Of a stretch of DNA of 64,000 nt, positions 15,169-23,456 are shown piece by piece. The notes under the pieces were generated by a model, which saw nothing but the letters and a program-made list of their open reading frames with translations, did not search any database and was not told the DNA's origin. Where the stretch lies: contig NZ_JASITD010000001.1 in the NCBI RefSeq assembly GCF_030063445.1, positions 62,001 through 126,000 on the forward strand, read 5' to 3'. Each line of letters starts with the position of its first letter. Position 1 is the first letter of the stretch. The position numbers and the translations under genes were made by a program. Source of the stretch: Hymenobacter sp. H14-R3 (GTDB taxonomy: Bacteria > Bacteroidota > Bacteroidia > Cytophagales > Hymenobacteraceae).

Positions 15169-16143
15169 CTACAGCTTGGTGCCGTAGTAATCGGTGTACA
15201 GCGCTTGGTACTTGTCAGCATCCTGAGCCCTGAGCTTCACCAGGCCCGCCGAATCCTTCTTTTCCCAATCGCGAATAGTCCACTCCTTGCGCTGGTCGGC
15301 CAGCTTCAGGATGCCGGTTTTCTCTGCGGGGTTGTCGTTGTTTTGCTGGGCAGCCAGGTTTATGGCATCTTTCAGCGTTTTGCGCTCAGCAGGGGTTTTG
15401 TTCTCCCCACCAGCGGCGGGCTTCAGGCTACCGAAGTCGAGGAACGACAAGGCCAGGTTGGGCGCGGCGGCGGCCAGTTGCACGAAGCGGTCCTTGTTGT
15501 CAGCGGTCACCAGGCCGGCCTGCTCAGCCAGGGCAATGATGGTGTCGGCCGTTTTCTTGTCAGCATCCTTCTGAATGCGGCCGATGGCGGCTACGGCTTC
15601 CGCCTCAGTAGCATTTTCCCCGAGTCTCAGGGCCAATAGGATTTGATTCATCCTTCGTGCGTTTTTGGGTGTAAGTGTTGGGAGAAGCTTGTCGAGCGTT
15701 TCGGCGTTGGCGGTGGTGTCTTCCGACAGGCACAGGCCATTGCCCAGGAATAGCTTCAGGGCGTTTCTATTCCCTGGAATGTCTACTATGCTTGCTTCAA
15801 GTAGTGTGCTTTGAGTGGCAGTAGGACGGGTTTGGCCAGTCACCAGCAGCTTCGGGTCTTCCGACCAGGTCAGCGGCTGCAAGCCCGAGGAACAAGCTTG
15901 GAGGAACCCATCTTCAACTTGCTGAGCCTTGCTAGCGGCAAACTCATCTTTCATATTGAAGACAGCTTCCGCTGTGAGCTGCGCCCCCTCTTTCTTAATG
16001 TCTTCCCACCGGCCAATGACCTGGCCCCGGCCGTGCATATAGAGCATCACCGGATTCTTCACGAAGTCCTTGATGTCGATACCAGCGGTTAGAAATCGCA
16101 GGCCGTAGCAGTTTACCCGCTCGTCGGATAGTATGAAGCGCAT
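15169..16143 (-). CDS. Prohead protease fused to scaffold-like region
   Basis: 324 residues. The first about 140 residues look like an HK97/Mu-I type serine protease: the MLYMHGRGQVIGRWED block with the candidate histidine, FLQACSSGLQPLTWSED with the candidate serine and EASIVDIPGNRNALKL. The rest is helical and Ala/Glu/Lys-rich (about 150-324), suitable for a scaffold; in Mu the protease and scaffold share one gene in the same way. It is the first gene of the leftward late operon and precedes the capsid gene by 90 bases. Confidence 0.8.
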   Translation of the reverse strand: MRFILSDERVNCYGLRFLTAGIDIKDFVKNPVMLYMHGRGQVIGRWEDIKKEGAQLTAEAVFNMKDEFAASKAQQVEDGFLQACSSGLQPLTWSEDPKLLVTGQTRPTATQSTLLEASIVDIPGNRNALKLFLGNGLCLSEDTTANAETLDKLLPTLTPKNARRMNQILLALRLGENATEAEAVAAIGRIQKDADKKTADTIIALAEQAGLVTADNKDRFVQLAAAAPNLALSFLDFGSLKPAAGGENKTPAERKTLKDAINLAAQQNNDNPAEKTGILKLADQRKEWTIRDWEKKDSAGLVKLRAQDADKYQALYTDYYGTKL

Positions 16144-16319
16144 TCAGGTTTTGGGTGTGGTTGTGGCGAATCGTTGGGCAAACCTACTACCCCAATTTGT
16201 CCACGTAAAGCCCTGATTTTCATGCTACGTACTGATTAGTACGCATCCCCAAACCTTGCTTCGGCTACCCTTTCACGCGCCCTTTTTCTTTGTGGCACAC
16301 CGTCCAAAAAAGCGCGCCT
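16144..16319. promoter_or_regulatory. Divergent late control region
   Basis: A 176-base gap between the two divergent late operons (protease leftward, terminase rightward). It contains a perfect inverted repeat CGTACT-GATT-AGTACG at 16228-16243, the only palindrome that stands out, centrally placed as for a regulator acting on both promoters. Exact -33/-7 elements of the Bacteroidota type are not convincing by eye. Confidence 0.5.
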
Positions 16320-16784
16320 ATGGCCCTGACTATTAAAGAGAAAAAAGAGCTGGCATTGAGCTACTTCCTGCACTCACAAATGAGCCAGCAGGAAATAGCC
16401 GCACGGGTAGAGGTGAGCGAAAACACGCTTTCTACCTGGAAGAAGGATGGTAATTGGGAAGTGGAGAAAGGAGCCCTGACCGCTACCCGCCCCCGGCTCA
16501 TCACCAGCTTCTACCGGCAGATTGAGCTAATCCAGTCGGGCGCGAAAGATGCCGAAGGCCGGCCCCGCGCCCTGGATACCAAGGAAGCGCAGTCCATCCG
16601 CATGATTACCAAAAGCATCGGGGAGCTGGATAGGAGCCTGAGCATAGACCTGTACATCCAGGTCATGGAGGAATTCATCACCTGGCTTTTCAGTGCTGAT
16701 TCGGTGCTGGCCAAAGCGGTGCTGCCCTTCCTGGATAGGTTCATCAAAGGCAAGTTCTCCGAGCTGAACAAGCAGTCGAACTAG
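16320..16784 (+). CDS. Terminase small subunit
   Basis: 154 residues from the ATG at 16320 (MALTIKEKKELALSYF). The N-terminus is a helix-turn-helix (MSQQEIAARVEVSENTLSTW at about residues 20-40) typical of small terminases that recognise the phage packaging site; the C-terminal helices (SIGELDRSLSIDLYIQVMEE onward) probably oligomerise. It is the first gene of the rightward late operon, 112 bases before the large terminase gene. DNA-site recognition is family knowledge; the target site in a transposable phage would be near the repressor-side end. Confidence 0.75.
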   Translation: MALTIKEKKELALSYFLHSQMSQQEIAARVEVSENTLSTWKKDGNWEVEKGALTATRPRLITSFYRQIELIQSGAKDAEGRPRALDTKEAQSIRMITKSIGELDRSLSIDLYIQVMEEFITWLFSADSVLAKAVLPFLDRFIKGKFSELNKQSN

Positions 16785-16810
16785 CCGCCCCATTTAAACG
16801 CCGTTCAAAC

Positions 16811-16853
16811 GCCCCGATAAGCCACGCACCCCCGTGCGCGTGCCCATCGGGGC
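16811..16853. repeat. Hairpin between terminase subunits
   Basis: Inverted repeat GCCCCGAT (16811-16818) / ATCGGGGC (16846-16853) with an inner imperfect GC-rich stem (CACGCA / TGCGCG). It lies in the intergenic gap and could be an mRNA-processing or attenuation element that separates the levels of the two terminase subunits. No U-run follows. Confidence 0.35.
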
Positions 16854-16895
16854 GATTCAATTATCCCGAAGCCCACAGCGGGCCTTAAAACGATT

Positions 16896-18458
16896 TTGCC
16901 AATGGCTGTAAAAGTGAAGGCCAAAAGCCTGGAAGAACGGTGGGACCGCTTGGTGCAACGCATCAAGTCGGAGCACTCTATTGGGCTGGGTGAACCCGAG
17001 CATGAGAAGGAAGCCCGCAAGGCGCGGGCGCGGGCCGATTATGATTTCTTCGTCACCTACTACTTCCCGCACTACACCCGCACCAAGCTCGGGGAAGTGA
17101 GCCACTGCGCACCGTTTCACATTGATGCGGCCAACGCCATCCTGGCTAATCCGATGTTCACGGGGCTGATGAAGTGGTTTCGGGGTTCGGCTAAGTCCAC
17201 CCACTTCAACATCTTCATTCCGCTGTGGCTCAAAATTCAAGAGCCCATCCGACAGCTGAACGTGATGATGCTGCTGGGCCAAAGTGCCACATCAGCCGCC
17301 CGCCTGATACAAGACATTCAGGCCGAACTAGCTCACAACCAGCGGTACATCAACGATTTTGGCCCCCAAATAAAGGATGGCAGCTGGGCCGAAGGTCAGT
17401 TCCAAACGCAGGACGGTTGCGCGTTTGTAAGCATGGGCATGGGCCAGCCCCAGCGGGGCACCCGCTTCGGGGCCAACCGCCCCGACTACATCACGGGGGA
17501 TGACCTGGATAGCACCAAGCTGGCCAAAAACCCGGCCCGCGTGCGCGAAGCGGTGGAGTGGATTCACCGCGAAGTCATTCCCACAATGGACATCGGTATT
17601 GCCCGCTTCATGCTAATCAACAACCTGATTACCAAGAAAGGCATCATGGCCATGATGCTGAAGCTGCATCCCGACTGGTTTATTTCGGAGGTGAACGCCC
17701 TGGATGAAGCCGGGGAAGTAACCTGGCAGAAGTACACGAAAGACTTCTTCGCGGGGCTGCTGAAGAAAATCGGCTTCAAGGCATTCCAGTCCGAGTATAT
17801 GAACGACCCGCAGGTGGATGGCGGGGTGTTCACCACTGAGCAAATCCAATGGGCGAAGCTGCCCAAAGACTGGTCGTGGTTTGATGCCCTGGTGATGTAC
17901 TGTGACCCGAGCTACAGCACCAGCGAAACATCTGACTTCACGGCCATCGCTGGGTGGGGTAAGAAAGGCGAAAAATTCTACAAGTTCAAAGCCTACTTCC
18001 GGCAACGCGAAAGTGTGGACAAGGCCATTAAATGGTGGTTTAAATACTACATGAGCCTGGAAGTGAAGGTGCGGGCCAAGATGCGCTGCTACATCGAAGC
18101 CAACGCCACCCAGTGCGTCATTCTGCGGCCCATCATCAATAAACAGGCCCGCAAGTCGGGCATCGCCAACTTCATCCAGTTCGACAAATCGAAGAAAGGC
18201 GACAAGGCCGACCGCATCGGCAGCATGACCACGCAGTACGAAAACGGCGATGTTTTCTACAGTGTGGACGAAGAAACCGACCTGGATATGATTTTCAGCA
18301 TTGAGCAGCTTACCAGTTGGACCGATGGGGCGAAACACGATGACGGGCCGGATGCCGACGAATCGGCCTGGCGGCGGCTGGAAAAGATTGGCCGGGCCAG
18401 CGGCCGTAGCTCAGTGCCCACCGGGGGCTTTACCCAAAACCAATCACGCGCTTTTTAG
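16896..18458 (+). CDS. Terminase large subunit (ATPase-nuclease)
   Basis: 520 residues (ATG at 16902 also possible). The packaging ATPase domain has a Walker A-like FRGSAKST at about 95-102 and Walker B YITGDDLD at about 198-205; the C-terminal nuclease domain starts at LVMYCDPSYS with the first catalytic aspartate, followed by FTAIAGWG and the closing DDGPDADE with further acidic residues. It pumps DNA into the prohead through the portal and cuts it. It is followed immediately (no gap) by the gp36-like gene. Confidence 0.9.
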   Translation: MPMAVKVKAKSLEERWDRLVQRIKSEHSIGLGEPEHEKEARKARARADYDFFVTYYFPHYTRTKLGEVSHCAPFHIDAANAILANPMFTGLMKWFRGSAKSTHFNIFIPLWLKIQEPIRQLNVMMLLGQSATSAARLIQDIQAELAHNQRYINDFGPQIKDGSWAEGQFQTQDGCAFVSMGMGQPQRGTRFGANRPDYITGDDLDSTKLAKNPARVREAVEWIHREVIPTMDIGIARFMLINNLITKKGIMAMMLKLHPDWFISEVNALDEAGEVTWQKYTKDFFAGLLKKIGFKAFQSEYMNDPQVDGGVFTTEQIQWAKLPKDWSWFDALVMYCDPSYSTSETSDFTAIAGWGKKGEKFYKFKAYFRQRESVDKAIKWWFKYYMSLEVKVRAKMRCYIEANATQCVILRPIINKQARKSGIANFIQFDKSKKGDKADRIGSMTTQYENGDVFYSVDEETDLDMIFSIEQLTSWTDGAKHDDGPDADESAWRRLEKIGRASGRSSVPTGGFTQNQSRAF

Positions 18459-18944
18459 ATGGCCTTTTTAACCGATGATGACTACCTGGCCCAAATCGAC
18501 CAGGCAGACCTGCTAGCCCTGAGCCGTGCCGACTCTCCCCAACGCGATGACCCCGATGACCCGGCCCCGCCCGCGCCGGCCCCGGCCACTGGCCCCACCA
18601 TTCGGGACCGCGCCGAAGCCAACGCCCTGGCCGAAGTGGCCAGCTACTTACGGGGTCGGTTCGACATGGGGGCCGCCTACGCCCTGGTTGGGGAGGCTCG
18701 CAATGCGCAGCTCGTCATGATTTGTGTGGACGTGGCCATCTGGCACCTGGTGCCCCGCGTGGCCTTCAAGAACGTGAGCCAGGTGCGTGAGCTGCGCTAC
18801 GATGCCGCCATCAAGTGGCTCACGATGGCCCAAAAAGGCCAGAGCAACCCCGACCTACCCGCCTACCCGGTAGATGCAGCCAGTCCCCAAAGTCACAAGC
18901 TATTTCAGTGGGGCAGCAATCCCACCCGCGCCCAATCCTTCTAA
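18459..18944 (+). CDS. Mu gp36-like protein (DUF1320)
   Basis: 161 residues. Begins FLTDDDYLAQIDQADLLALS and has AEANALAEVASYLRGRFD followed by a helix with DVAIWHLVPR and RYDAAIKWLTMAQKG, the hallmarks of the DUF1320 family (Mu gp36), a head-tail connector component. In Mu it is located after the capsid gene; here it sits between terminase and portal, so the order has been rearranged. A Pro-rich insertion (about residues 30-46, DDPDDPAPPAPAPATG) is present in the first helix bundle. Confidence 0.75.
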   Translation: MAFLTDDDYLAQIDQADLLALSRADSPQRDDPDDPAPPAPAPATGPTIRDRAEANALAEVASYLRGRFDMGAAYALVGEARNAQLVMICVDVAIWHLVPRVAFKNVSQVRELRYDAAIKWLTMAQKGQSNPDLPAYPVDAASPQSHKLFQWGSNPTRAQSF

Positions 18945-18948
18945 GCTC

Positions 18949-21303
18949 ATGGCCCTACTCTCCGATAAAAAACGCGCTGCCAAAGAAGGCAACACGGCCA
19001 CCATCACCCCGCGCAAAGGCAAAAAGAACCCCACGCTGAAAGACCAGCTGGTACCGACTACCAGCCGCGTGCGGGCCGATGCTGACATTGCGCAGTGGCG
19101 ACAGGCCGAAGAGCAGGCCCTGAGCCCGCTACGCCCCCGCCGTGACCGACTCATCGCCATCTACTACCAGGTAACCAAAGATTTGTACCTCACGGGCCAG
19201 ATGACTACCTTGAAAAACAAGGTGCTGAGCGAAGGCTTTGCCGTGGTAGATGACAAGAACAAGGAAAACGTCGATGCGCTGAAGCTGCTGCAACGCCCGT
19301 GGTTTCTGGATTTCCTGAATCGCGTATTGGACACCGACTTCTACGGCCACACACTGCTGCAATTCGACTACCCCGATACCGAAGGCGACCACGCGGGCGA
19401 GTTTACCCGCATCAGCGTGATACCCCGTGGCCAGGTCATTCCCGAGTTGGGCCAGGTGCTGCTGAGCCAGTACGACAGCACAGGCGTACCCTTCCGTGAC
19501 CCCGCCTACGACTACACCGACCTGCTGCTGGAAGTGGCCCTTATGGATGAAGAAGGCCGCTTCGGGCTGGGCATTCTCAACAAGGCCGCGCCCGAAATCT
19601 TCTGGAAGCGGCACAGCCGGGTAGACTGGTCACGCCGCTCCGAGAAGTTCGGGATGCCCCTCATCTCGCTCAAAACCGATGCCGTGGAAGATGCCCTACT
19701 GGCCGACAAGCGCAATGCGCTCAGCAATATGGGTAGCAATGGCTGGATGATTCTGGATGAAAACGAAACCTTGGAAATAAAGGAGTCGAGCGCCAACCAG
19801 GACGGGCGCATGTACAAGGGCCTGGTCGATACTGTGAACGATGAAATCGCCTACCTAATTACGGGCCAGGTAGCCACCAGCCAGGAAACGGGCAGCCGCT
19901 CGGGCGGCGAAGTGCATGAGCGGGTGCAAGAGCATTATGTGCAGGCGCGGATGCGCTTCCTGCACATGTACATCAACTACACGCTGTGGCCCTTTTTGAA
20001 GAAGCACGGCTACCCCGTGGCGGGCCTGGAATTCAAGTGGCGCAAGTGGATTGCCGAAGAGAATGCCGCCAAGAACCCACCCGCGCCGCCCGCGCCCGAC
20101 CCCACCACCGACACGCCGGCCGTGCCCAATGCGGGCAAGAAGAAGGTAATGAAAATGGCCGACTTGTTTGACCTGTTCACCCTTGCCGCCTCAAAAGAAG
20201 ATGTGGCAGAAGCTACCAAGTGGCTACGCAAAGCCATAGAGTTGCACGAAAAGCACATGAATGGCACGGCCCCCACTACTGGCAAGGAGGGAGAGAAAAG
20301 CCAGATGGAGATGATGACCCAGATGAAAAACGCTTTTGCAGCACTAACGGGTAAAGCAGCACCCGCGAAGAGCAAGATGGATATGGCTAAAAAGGAAGGT
20401 ATGGGTAGCATGAAAATGTCCACGCCAAATTTTCCTGAGCCCCCGGCGCACACCAGCGCCGGGGGCTACACCGCCGAAGTAATTGAGTTGAGTGACCCGG
20501 CCGAAACCCGCCTGCTGAAGCTGTTCAACAACGTGGTGGCTAAGCTGCACACCGACCAGCCGAAGGTGAAGGCGATGCTCAAAACGCCCGAGTGGCAGGC
20601 CATGTACCAGGAAGTGGCCGGCCAGCTACTGGCCGGGGCCGAAGAAGGCGTGGGGCAAACCCTACCCGAAGTGACCTACGGCACCCCCGATGCCGTGCTA
20701 CTCGGGAAGTTCAGCCAGCACCTGTATGTCTTTTCGGCCAACAAAAACTACCAGCTGCTTACTGAGCTGAACGCACTCCTTATAAAGGATGGGCAAATCC
20801 GCGCCTTTCCCGAGTACAAGGCCGAAGCCCTGAAGCTACACGACCAGTATAACGTGAGCTGGTTGCGCACCGAATATGATACCGCCATTGCCACCGGCCA
20901 GATGGCAGCCAAGTGGCTCACCTTCCAGGAGGATAAAGGCAGCTACTTCCTGCGGTTTTCGACTGCGGGTGATGACCGCGTGCGCCCTACCCACGCCGAA
21001 CTGGATGGCATCACGCTACCCGTAGAGCATCCGTTTTGGAACACGCGCTACCCGCCGCTGGGCTGGAAGTGCCGGTGTGATGTGGTGCGTGTGCTGCGGG
21101 CCGGTAAGGAAGCCACCGACGAAGACCGCCTGAAAAACCTCACGGGCCACCCGCCCGAGTTCGGCAACAACGCGGGCAAAACCGGGGTCATCTTTCCCGA
21201 CAGCCACACCTACAACGATGTGCCGGCCACCGTGAAGCCGCTGCTCTACAAGATGGCCACCCAGGACGCACCCCAACCTAAAAAGAAGAACGCCGATGGA
21301 TAG
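18949..21303 (+). CDS. Portal protein fused to gpF-type head morphogenesis protein
   Basis: 784 residues from the ATG at 18949, five bases after the gp36-like stop. Residues about 30-400 are a DUF935-type portal (LPTTSRVRADADIAQWRQAEE, KHSRVDWSRRSEKFG-like core, GQVATSQETGSRSGGEVHER). A Met/Lys-rich flexible linker (about 425-525) follows. The C-terminal part (about 550-760) is a Mu gpF / SPP1 gp7-like domain with RVRPTHAELDGITLPVEHPF, NTRYPPLGWKCRCDV. In Mu these are separate genes (gp29 and gp30). The portal is the DNA gate of the head; gpF-like proteins are minor capsid components. See finding. Confidence 0.85.
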   Translation: MALLSDKKRAAKEGNTATITPRKGKKNPTLKDQLVPTTSRVRADADIAQWRQAEEQALSPLRPRRDRLIAIYYQVTKDLYLTGQMTTLKNKVLSEGFAVVDDKNKENVDALKLLQRPWFLDFLNRVLDTDFYGHTLLQFDYPDTEGDHAGEFTRISVIPRGQVIPELGQVLLSQYDSTGVPFRDPAYDYTDLLLEVALMDEEGRFGLGILNKAAPEIFWKRHSRVDWSRRSEKFGMPLISLKTDAVEDALLADKRNALSNMGSNGWMILDENETLEIKESSANQDGRMYKGLVDTVNDEIAYLITGQVATSQETGSRSGGEVHERVQEHYVQARMRFLHMYINYTLWPFLKKHGYPVAGLEFKWRKWIAEENAAKNPPAPPAPDPTTDTPAVPNAGKKKVMKMADLFDLFTLAASKEDVAEATKWLRKAIELHEKHMNGTAPTTGKEGEKSQMEMMTQMKNAFAALTGKAAPAKSKMDMAKKEGMGSMKMSTPNFPEPPAHTSAGGYTAEVIELSDPAETRLLKLFNNVVAKLHTDQPKVKAMLKTPEWQAMYQEVAGQLLAGAEEGVGQTLPEVTYGTPDAVLLGKFSQHLYVFSANKNYQLLTELNALLIKDGQIRAFPEYKAEALKLHDQYNVSWLRTEYDTAIATGQMAAKWLTFQEDKGSYFLRFSTAGDDRVRPTHAELDGITLPVEHPFWNTRYPPLGWKCRCDVVRVLRAGKEATDEDRLKNLTGHPPEFGNNAGKTGVIFPDSHTYNDVPATVKPLLYKMATQDAPQPKKKNADG

Positions 21304-21802
21304 CCTGGATAAATTCAATAACCAGCTCCGAATCATGGCTGGCCAGATGAACGGCCTGGCCAAGTCCCTTCCTGGCCAGATTGGTGCCCTGGCTCTGGAA
21401 AGCATCGATGATAACTTCCGCAGCCAGTCGTTTTTCGGCACCCCGTGGAAGCCCCGCGTGGTAACGAAGGGCAATGATGGCCGGGCGCTGCTGGTGCAAT
21501 CGGGCCGGTTGCGGCGGTCGTTTAAGTTGCAAAACAGCGGCTTCACGGTGGTGCTATTCACCGATGTGCCCTACGCTGAGATTCACAACGAAGGTGGCAC
21601 CATTGCCGAAACCGTGACGGTGGCCAGCCACTCACGTTCCAATAAGAAACGTGGTGCGGGCGGTGCTCACCAGGTGCGCGAACACACCAGGCAGGTCAAT
21701 ACGACCATTCCACAGCGCCAATTTGCGGGTGAACACCCTCAGCTAGATAATGCAATTGAATCCTTGTTGGAACGGCAATTGAGTAAGATATTTGACCTCT
21801 AA
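21296..21802 (+). CDS. Virion morphogenesis protein, Mu gpG-like
   Basis: 168 residues, overlapping the portal fusion by 8 bases. Contains FFGTPWKPR, LVQSGRLRRSFK and VPYAEIHNEGG, the diagnostic motifs of the phage virion morphogenesis / tail completion family (Mu gpG, P2 gpS). The family acts at head-tail joining. The C-terminal RQFAGEHPQLDNAIESLLE is also family-like. Confidence 0.85.
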   Translation: MDSLDKFNNQLRIMAGQMNGLAKSLPGQIGALALESIDDNFRSQSFFGTPWKPRVVTKGNDGRALLVQSGRLRRSFKLQNSGFTVVLFTDVPYAEIHNEGGTIAETVTVASHSRSNKKRGAGGAHQVREHTRQVNTTIPQRQFAGEHPQLDNAIESLLERQLSKIFDL

Positions 21803-21821
21803 AAGTCTTCACCAAATAAAT

Positions 21822-22067
21822 ATGGCCCGCGATAATTCTCTACTCATTAAACGAAACAAAGAAATCAGGGCCGCTTACAATCGCCTCACTGCGGAAGAAG
21901 TCATCGCTGTGTTCAAGGGCCGGCGCGTGGCGATGAAGCTCAACTACGAGCAAATAATGACCATGCTGGGCAATATGTTCTTCCTGAGTCCGCGCACCAT
22001 TGAGCCTATTATCACGGCCACCGCGCCCAAAATGGCTGCCATCACCTCCACCGCACACGCCGCATGA
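21822..22067 (+). CDS. Small HTH-like phage protein
   Basis: 81 residues from the ATG at 21822 (MARDNSLLIKRN). The stretch KEIRAAYNRLTAEEVIAVFK followed by MLGNMFFLSPRTIEPII has the pattern of a helix-turn-helix (recognition-helix-like LSPRTIEPI), so it may be a DNA-binding regulator located inside the late operon; it could equally be structural. It is tightly packed with its neighbours (overlap of 4 bases with the next gene). No family is claimed. Confidence 0.55.
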   Translation: MARDNSLLIKRNKEIRAAYNRLTAEEVIAVFKGRRVAMKLNYEQIMTMLGNMFFLSPRTIEPIITATAPKMAAITSTAHAA

Positions 22068-22537
22068 AAGAAGTATTCGTAGCCGTGAAGGCATTCCTGA
22101 AGACCAAACTACCCGACCTCAACACGCTCACTCGCTGGAATAACCAGCTGGAAAACGAGAGCACCGAAAGCGTGCAAACCTTCCCCGCCGTGTACTACCA
22201 GTTGGATGGCCTCAAAACCACTACCATCAGCCGGGGCATTCAGCAGGCCGAAGGCATCCTGCGCATCCGTCACTGTGCGAAGGCCCTGCGGGGTGCGCAG
22301 CTCACAGGTGTAGACCTGGAAGCCACCACCTACCTGGCCTTGCAGGCGTGGAAGGGTGGCCCCATCACCACGGGCCTGGATAGGGTAGCCATCTACCCCG
22401 ACCCCAACTACGGCGCGGTGGAAGTCATCATCAGCGAGTACCACATTAAGTACACCGATGCCAGTTGGCTGAATGCACGGGTACAACTGGTGCCAGGCCA
22501 GGGCCTGGATGGGGTAGCCACGGTAGTGCTACAATAA
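22064..22537 (+). CDS. Tail terminator-like / Mu gp37-position protein
   Basis: 157 residues, last gene of the rightward late operon. Starts with a helix (EVFVAVKAFLKTKLPDL) and continues as an alpha/beta fold (FPAVYYQLDG, ILRIRHCAKALRG, VAIYPDPNYGAVEVIISEY) that resembles tail terminator or Mu gp37 proteins, which cap the tail tube before head joining. The family call is by fold pattern and position. The stop codon lies inside the bidirectional terminator. Confidence 0.5.
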   Translation: MKEVFVAVKAFLKTKLPDLNTLTRWNNQLENESTESVQTFPAVYYQLDGLKTTTISRGIQQAEGILRIRHCAKALRGAQLTGVDLEATTYLALQAWKGGPITTGLDRVAIYPDPNYGAVEVIISEYHIKYTDASWLNARVQLVPGQGLDGVATVVLQ

Positions 22538-22570
22538 AAAAGGCCACCCGCTTGGGTGGCCTTTTTTATT
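22533..22570. terminator. Perfect bidirectional terminator
   Basis: A 17-base perfect inverted repeat (arms 22533-22549 and 22554-22570, loop GCTT) with an A-run on one side and a T-run on the other, so it ends transcription from both directions. It separates the rightward late operon from the leftward early operon and contains the stop codons of both flanking genes. Confidence 0.95.
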
Positions 22571-22898
22571 TACAGTTTTTAGCTGCGATTTCCAGAACTT
22601 GCCCGATGTCTTTACCTGGCACCCAAATCTTTTCAATGTCCTCCCATTTGGGTGAGCCATCGCTTTTGCGCGCAGATTTGGAAGTTCCATTCAGGCCGTA
22701 GGTATGCCCATCTGAGTCGGTTACTAGCCGATACATACCGTGACCTGTACAATGCACTGTCACTTTCTCCACAGCAAAAGGCCAGTCTTCACCAAGCTCA
22801 GCTCGGGTAATTTCAACAGACTTGCCACTTGGCACATCGGCGGCATCGGGCTGGCAGCCAGCAAGCGAAAGAAGCATGGCAGCAAGTAGCTTTTTCAT
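22566..22898 (-). CDS. Lipoprotein of the YebY/DUF2511 type (cargo)
   Basis: 110 residues from the ATG at 22898 (MKKLLAAMLLSLAGCQPD); the upstream in-frame extension overlaps the previous gene. A lipobox LSLAGC at residues 13-18 marks a lipoprotein. The mature part has ITRAELGEDWPFAVEKVTVHC, a second cysteine near the C-terminus and HTYGLNGTSKS, the pattern of DUF2511 (E. coli YebY). The family's function is not well defined. It is the last gene of the early operon, a usual place for lysogenic-conversion genes. Confidence 0.7.
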   Translation of the reverse strand: MKKLLAAMLLSLAGCQPDAADVPSGKSVEITRAELGEDWPFAVEKVTVHCTGHGMYRLVTDSDGHTYGLNGTSKSARKSDGSPKWEDIEKIWVPGKDIGQVLEIAAKNCK

Positions 22899-22902
22899 GG
22901 CG

Positions 22903-23400
22903 CTATTTACGAATGGCCTGCAATGCTTTGCGCACTTCTTTTGAATGAACGTCCGGCTTACCCCGCTGCTCATACTCACCTACTGCGGCCAGCGCCTGGC
23001 TCACCAGTTGCGTGGCTTCGGCCGGGTCACTGGCTTCGGCCCGAGTACCGTAGGCCAACGCTTTATCCAGCAGGTAGCGCACCCGGCCCGCAGCCACCAG
23101 CGCATCGTAGTCCTTCACGGCAAGCGGTAAATAATCGGGTTGGGCGGCACTATCAGGCTTGCGAGTATGGCGGCTAAGGCTGTTGGTTGCCGCGTAAGCG
23201 TGGTTTTTTAGGGCCGTGGTATCGGCCGGGGCTTGCACCAGGCAGATGGCGTAGCTGACTTCGGCTTGTTCCCAATGCTCAGACTCTTCAGCCGCCTGGC
23301 CAGCGGCAAAAGCTTGCTGGAATGTGGCCGTTGGGGCATTCTGAGCGGCTACCGCCCCTGCGGAAAGGACTAGGAATAGCCCCAAAAGTGCGTTTTTCAT
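22903..23400 (-). CDS. Secreted helical (TPR-like) protein (cargo)
   Basis: 165 residues with a signal peptide (MKNALLGLFLVLSAGAVAAQ). The mature protein is a run of amphipathic helices with TPR-like spacing (FAAGQAAEESEHWEQAEVSY, TALKNHAYAATNSL, VRYLLDKALAYGTRAEASDP), suggesting one or two tetratricopeptide-type repeats. Periplasmic. It is 4 bases from the DUF2511 lipoprotein start, so both are probably a cargo pair expressed together. No phage function is visible. Confidence 0.65.
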   Translation of the reverse strand: MKNALLGLFLVLSAGAVAAQNAPTATFQQAFAAGQAAEESEHWEQAEVSYAICLVQAPADTTALKNHAYAATNSLSRHTRKPDSAAQPDYLPLAVKDYDALVAAGRVRYLLDKALAYGTRAEASDPAEATQLVSQALAAVGEYEQRGKPDVHSKEVRKALQAIRK

Positions 23401-23456
23401 GGGTTTAACGGGTGCTTAACAGGCGATTATAGCCCCAAATATGGACAAAAACTAAG

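Noticed and set aside
22898..22979. Longer start for the DUF2511 lipoprotein
   Set aside because: The extension overlaps the previous gene and would put residues before a clear lipoprotein signal peptide.
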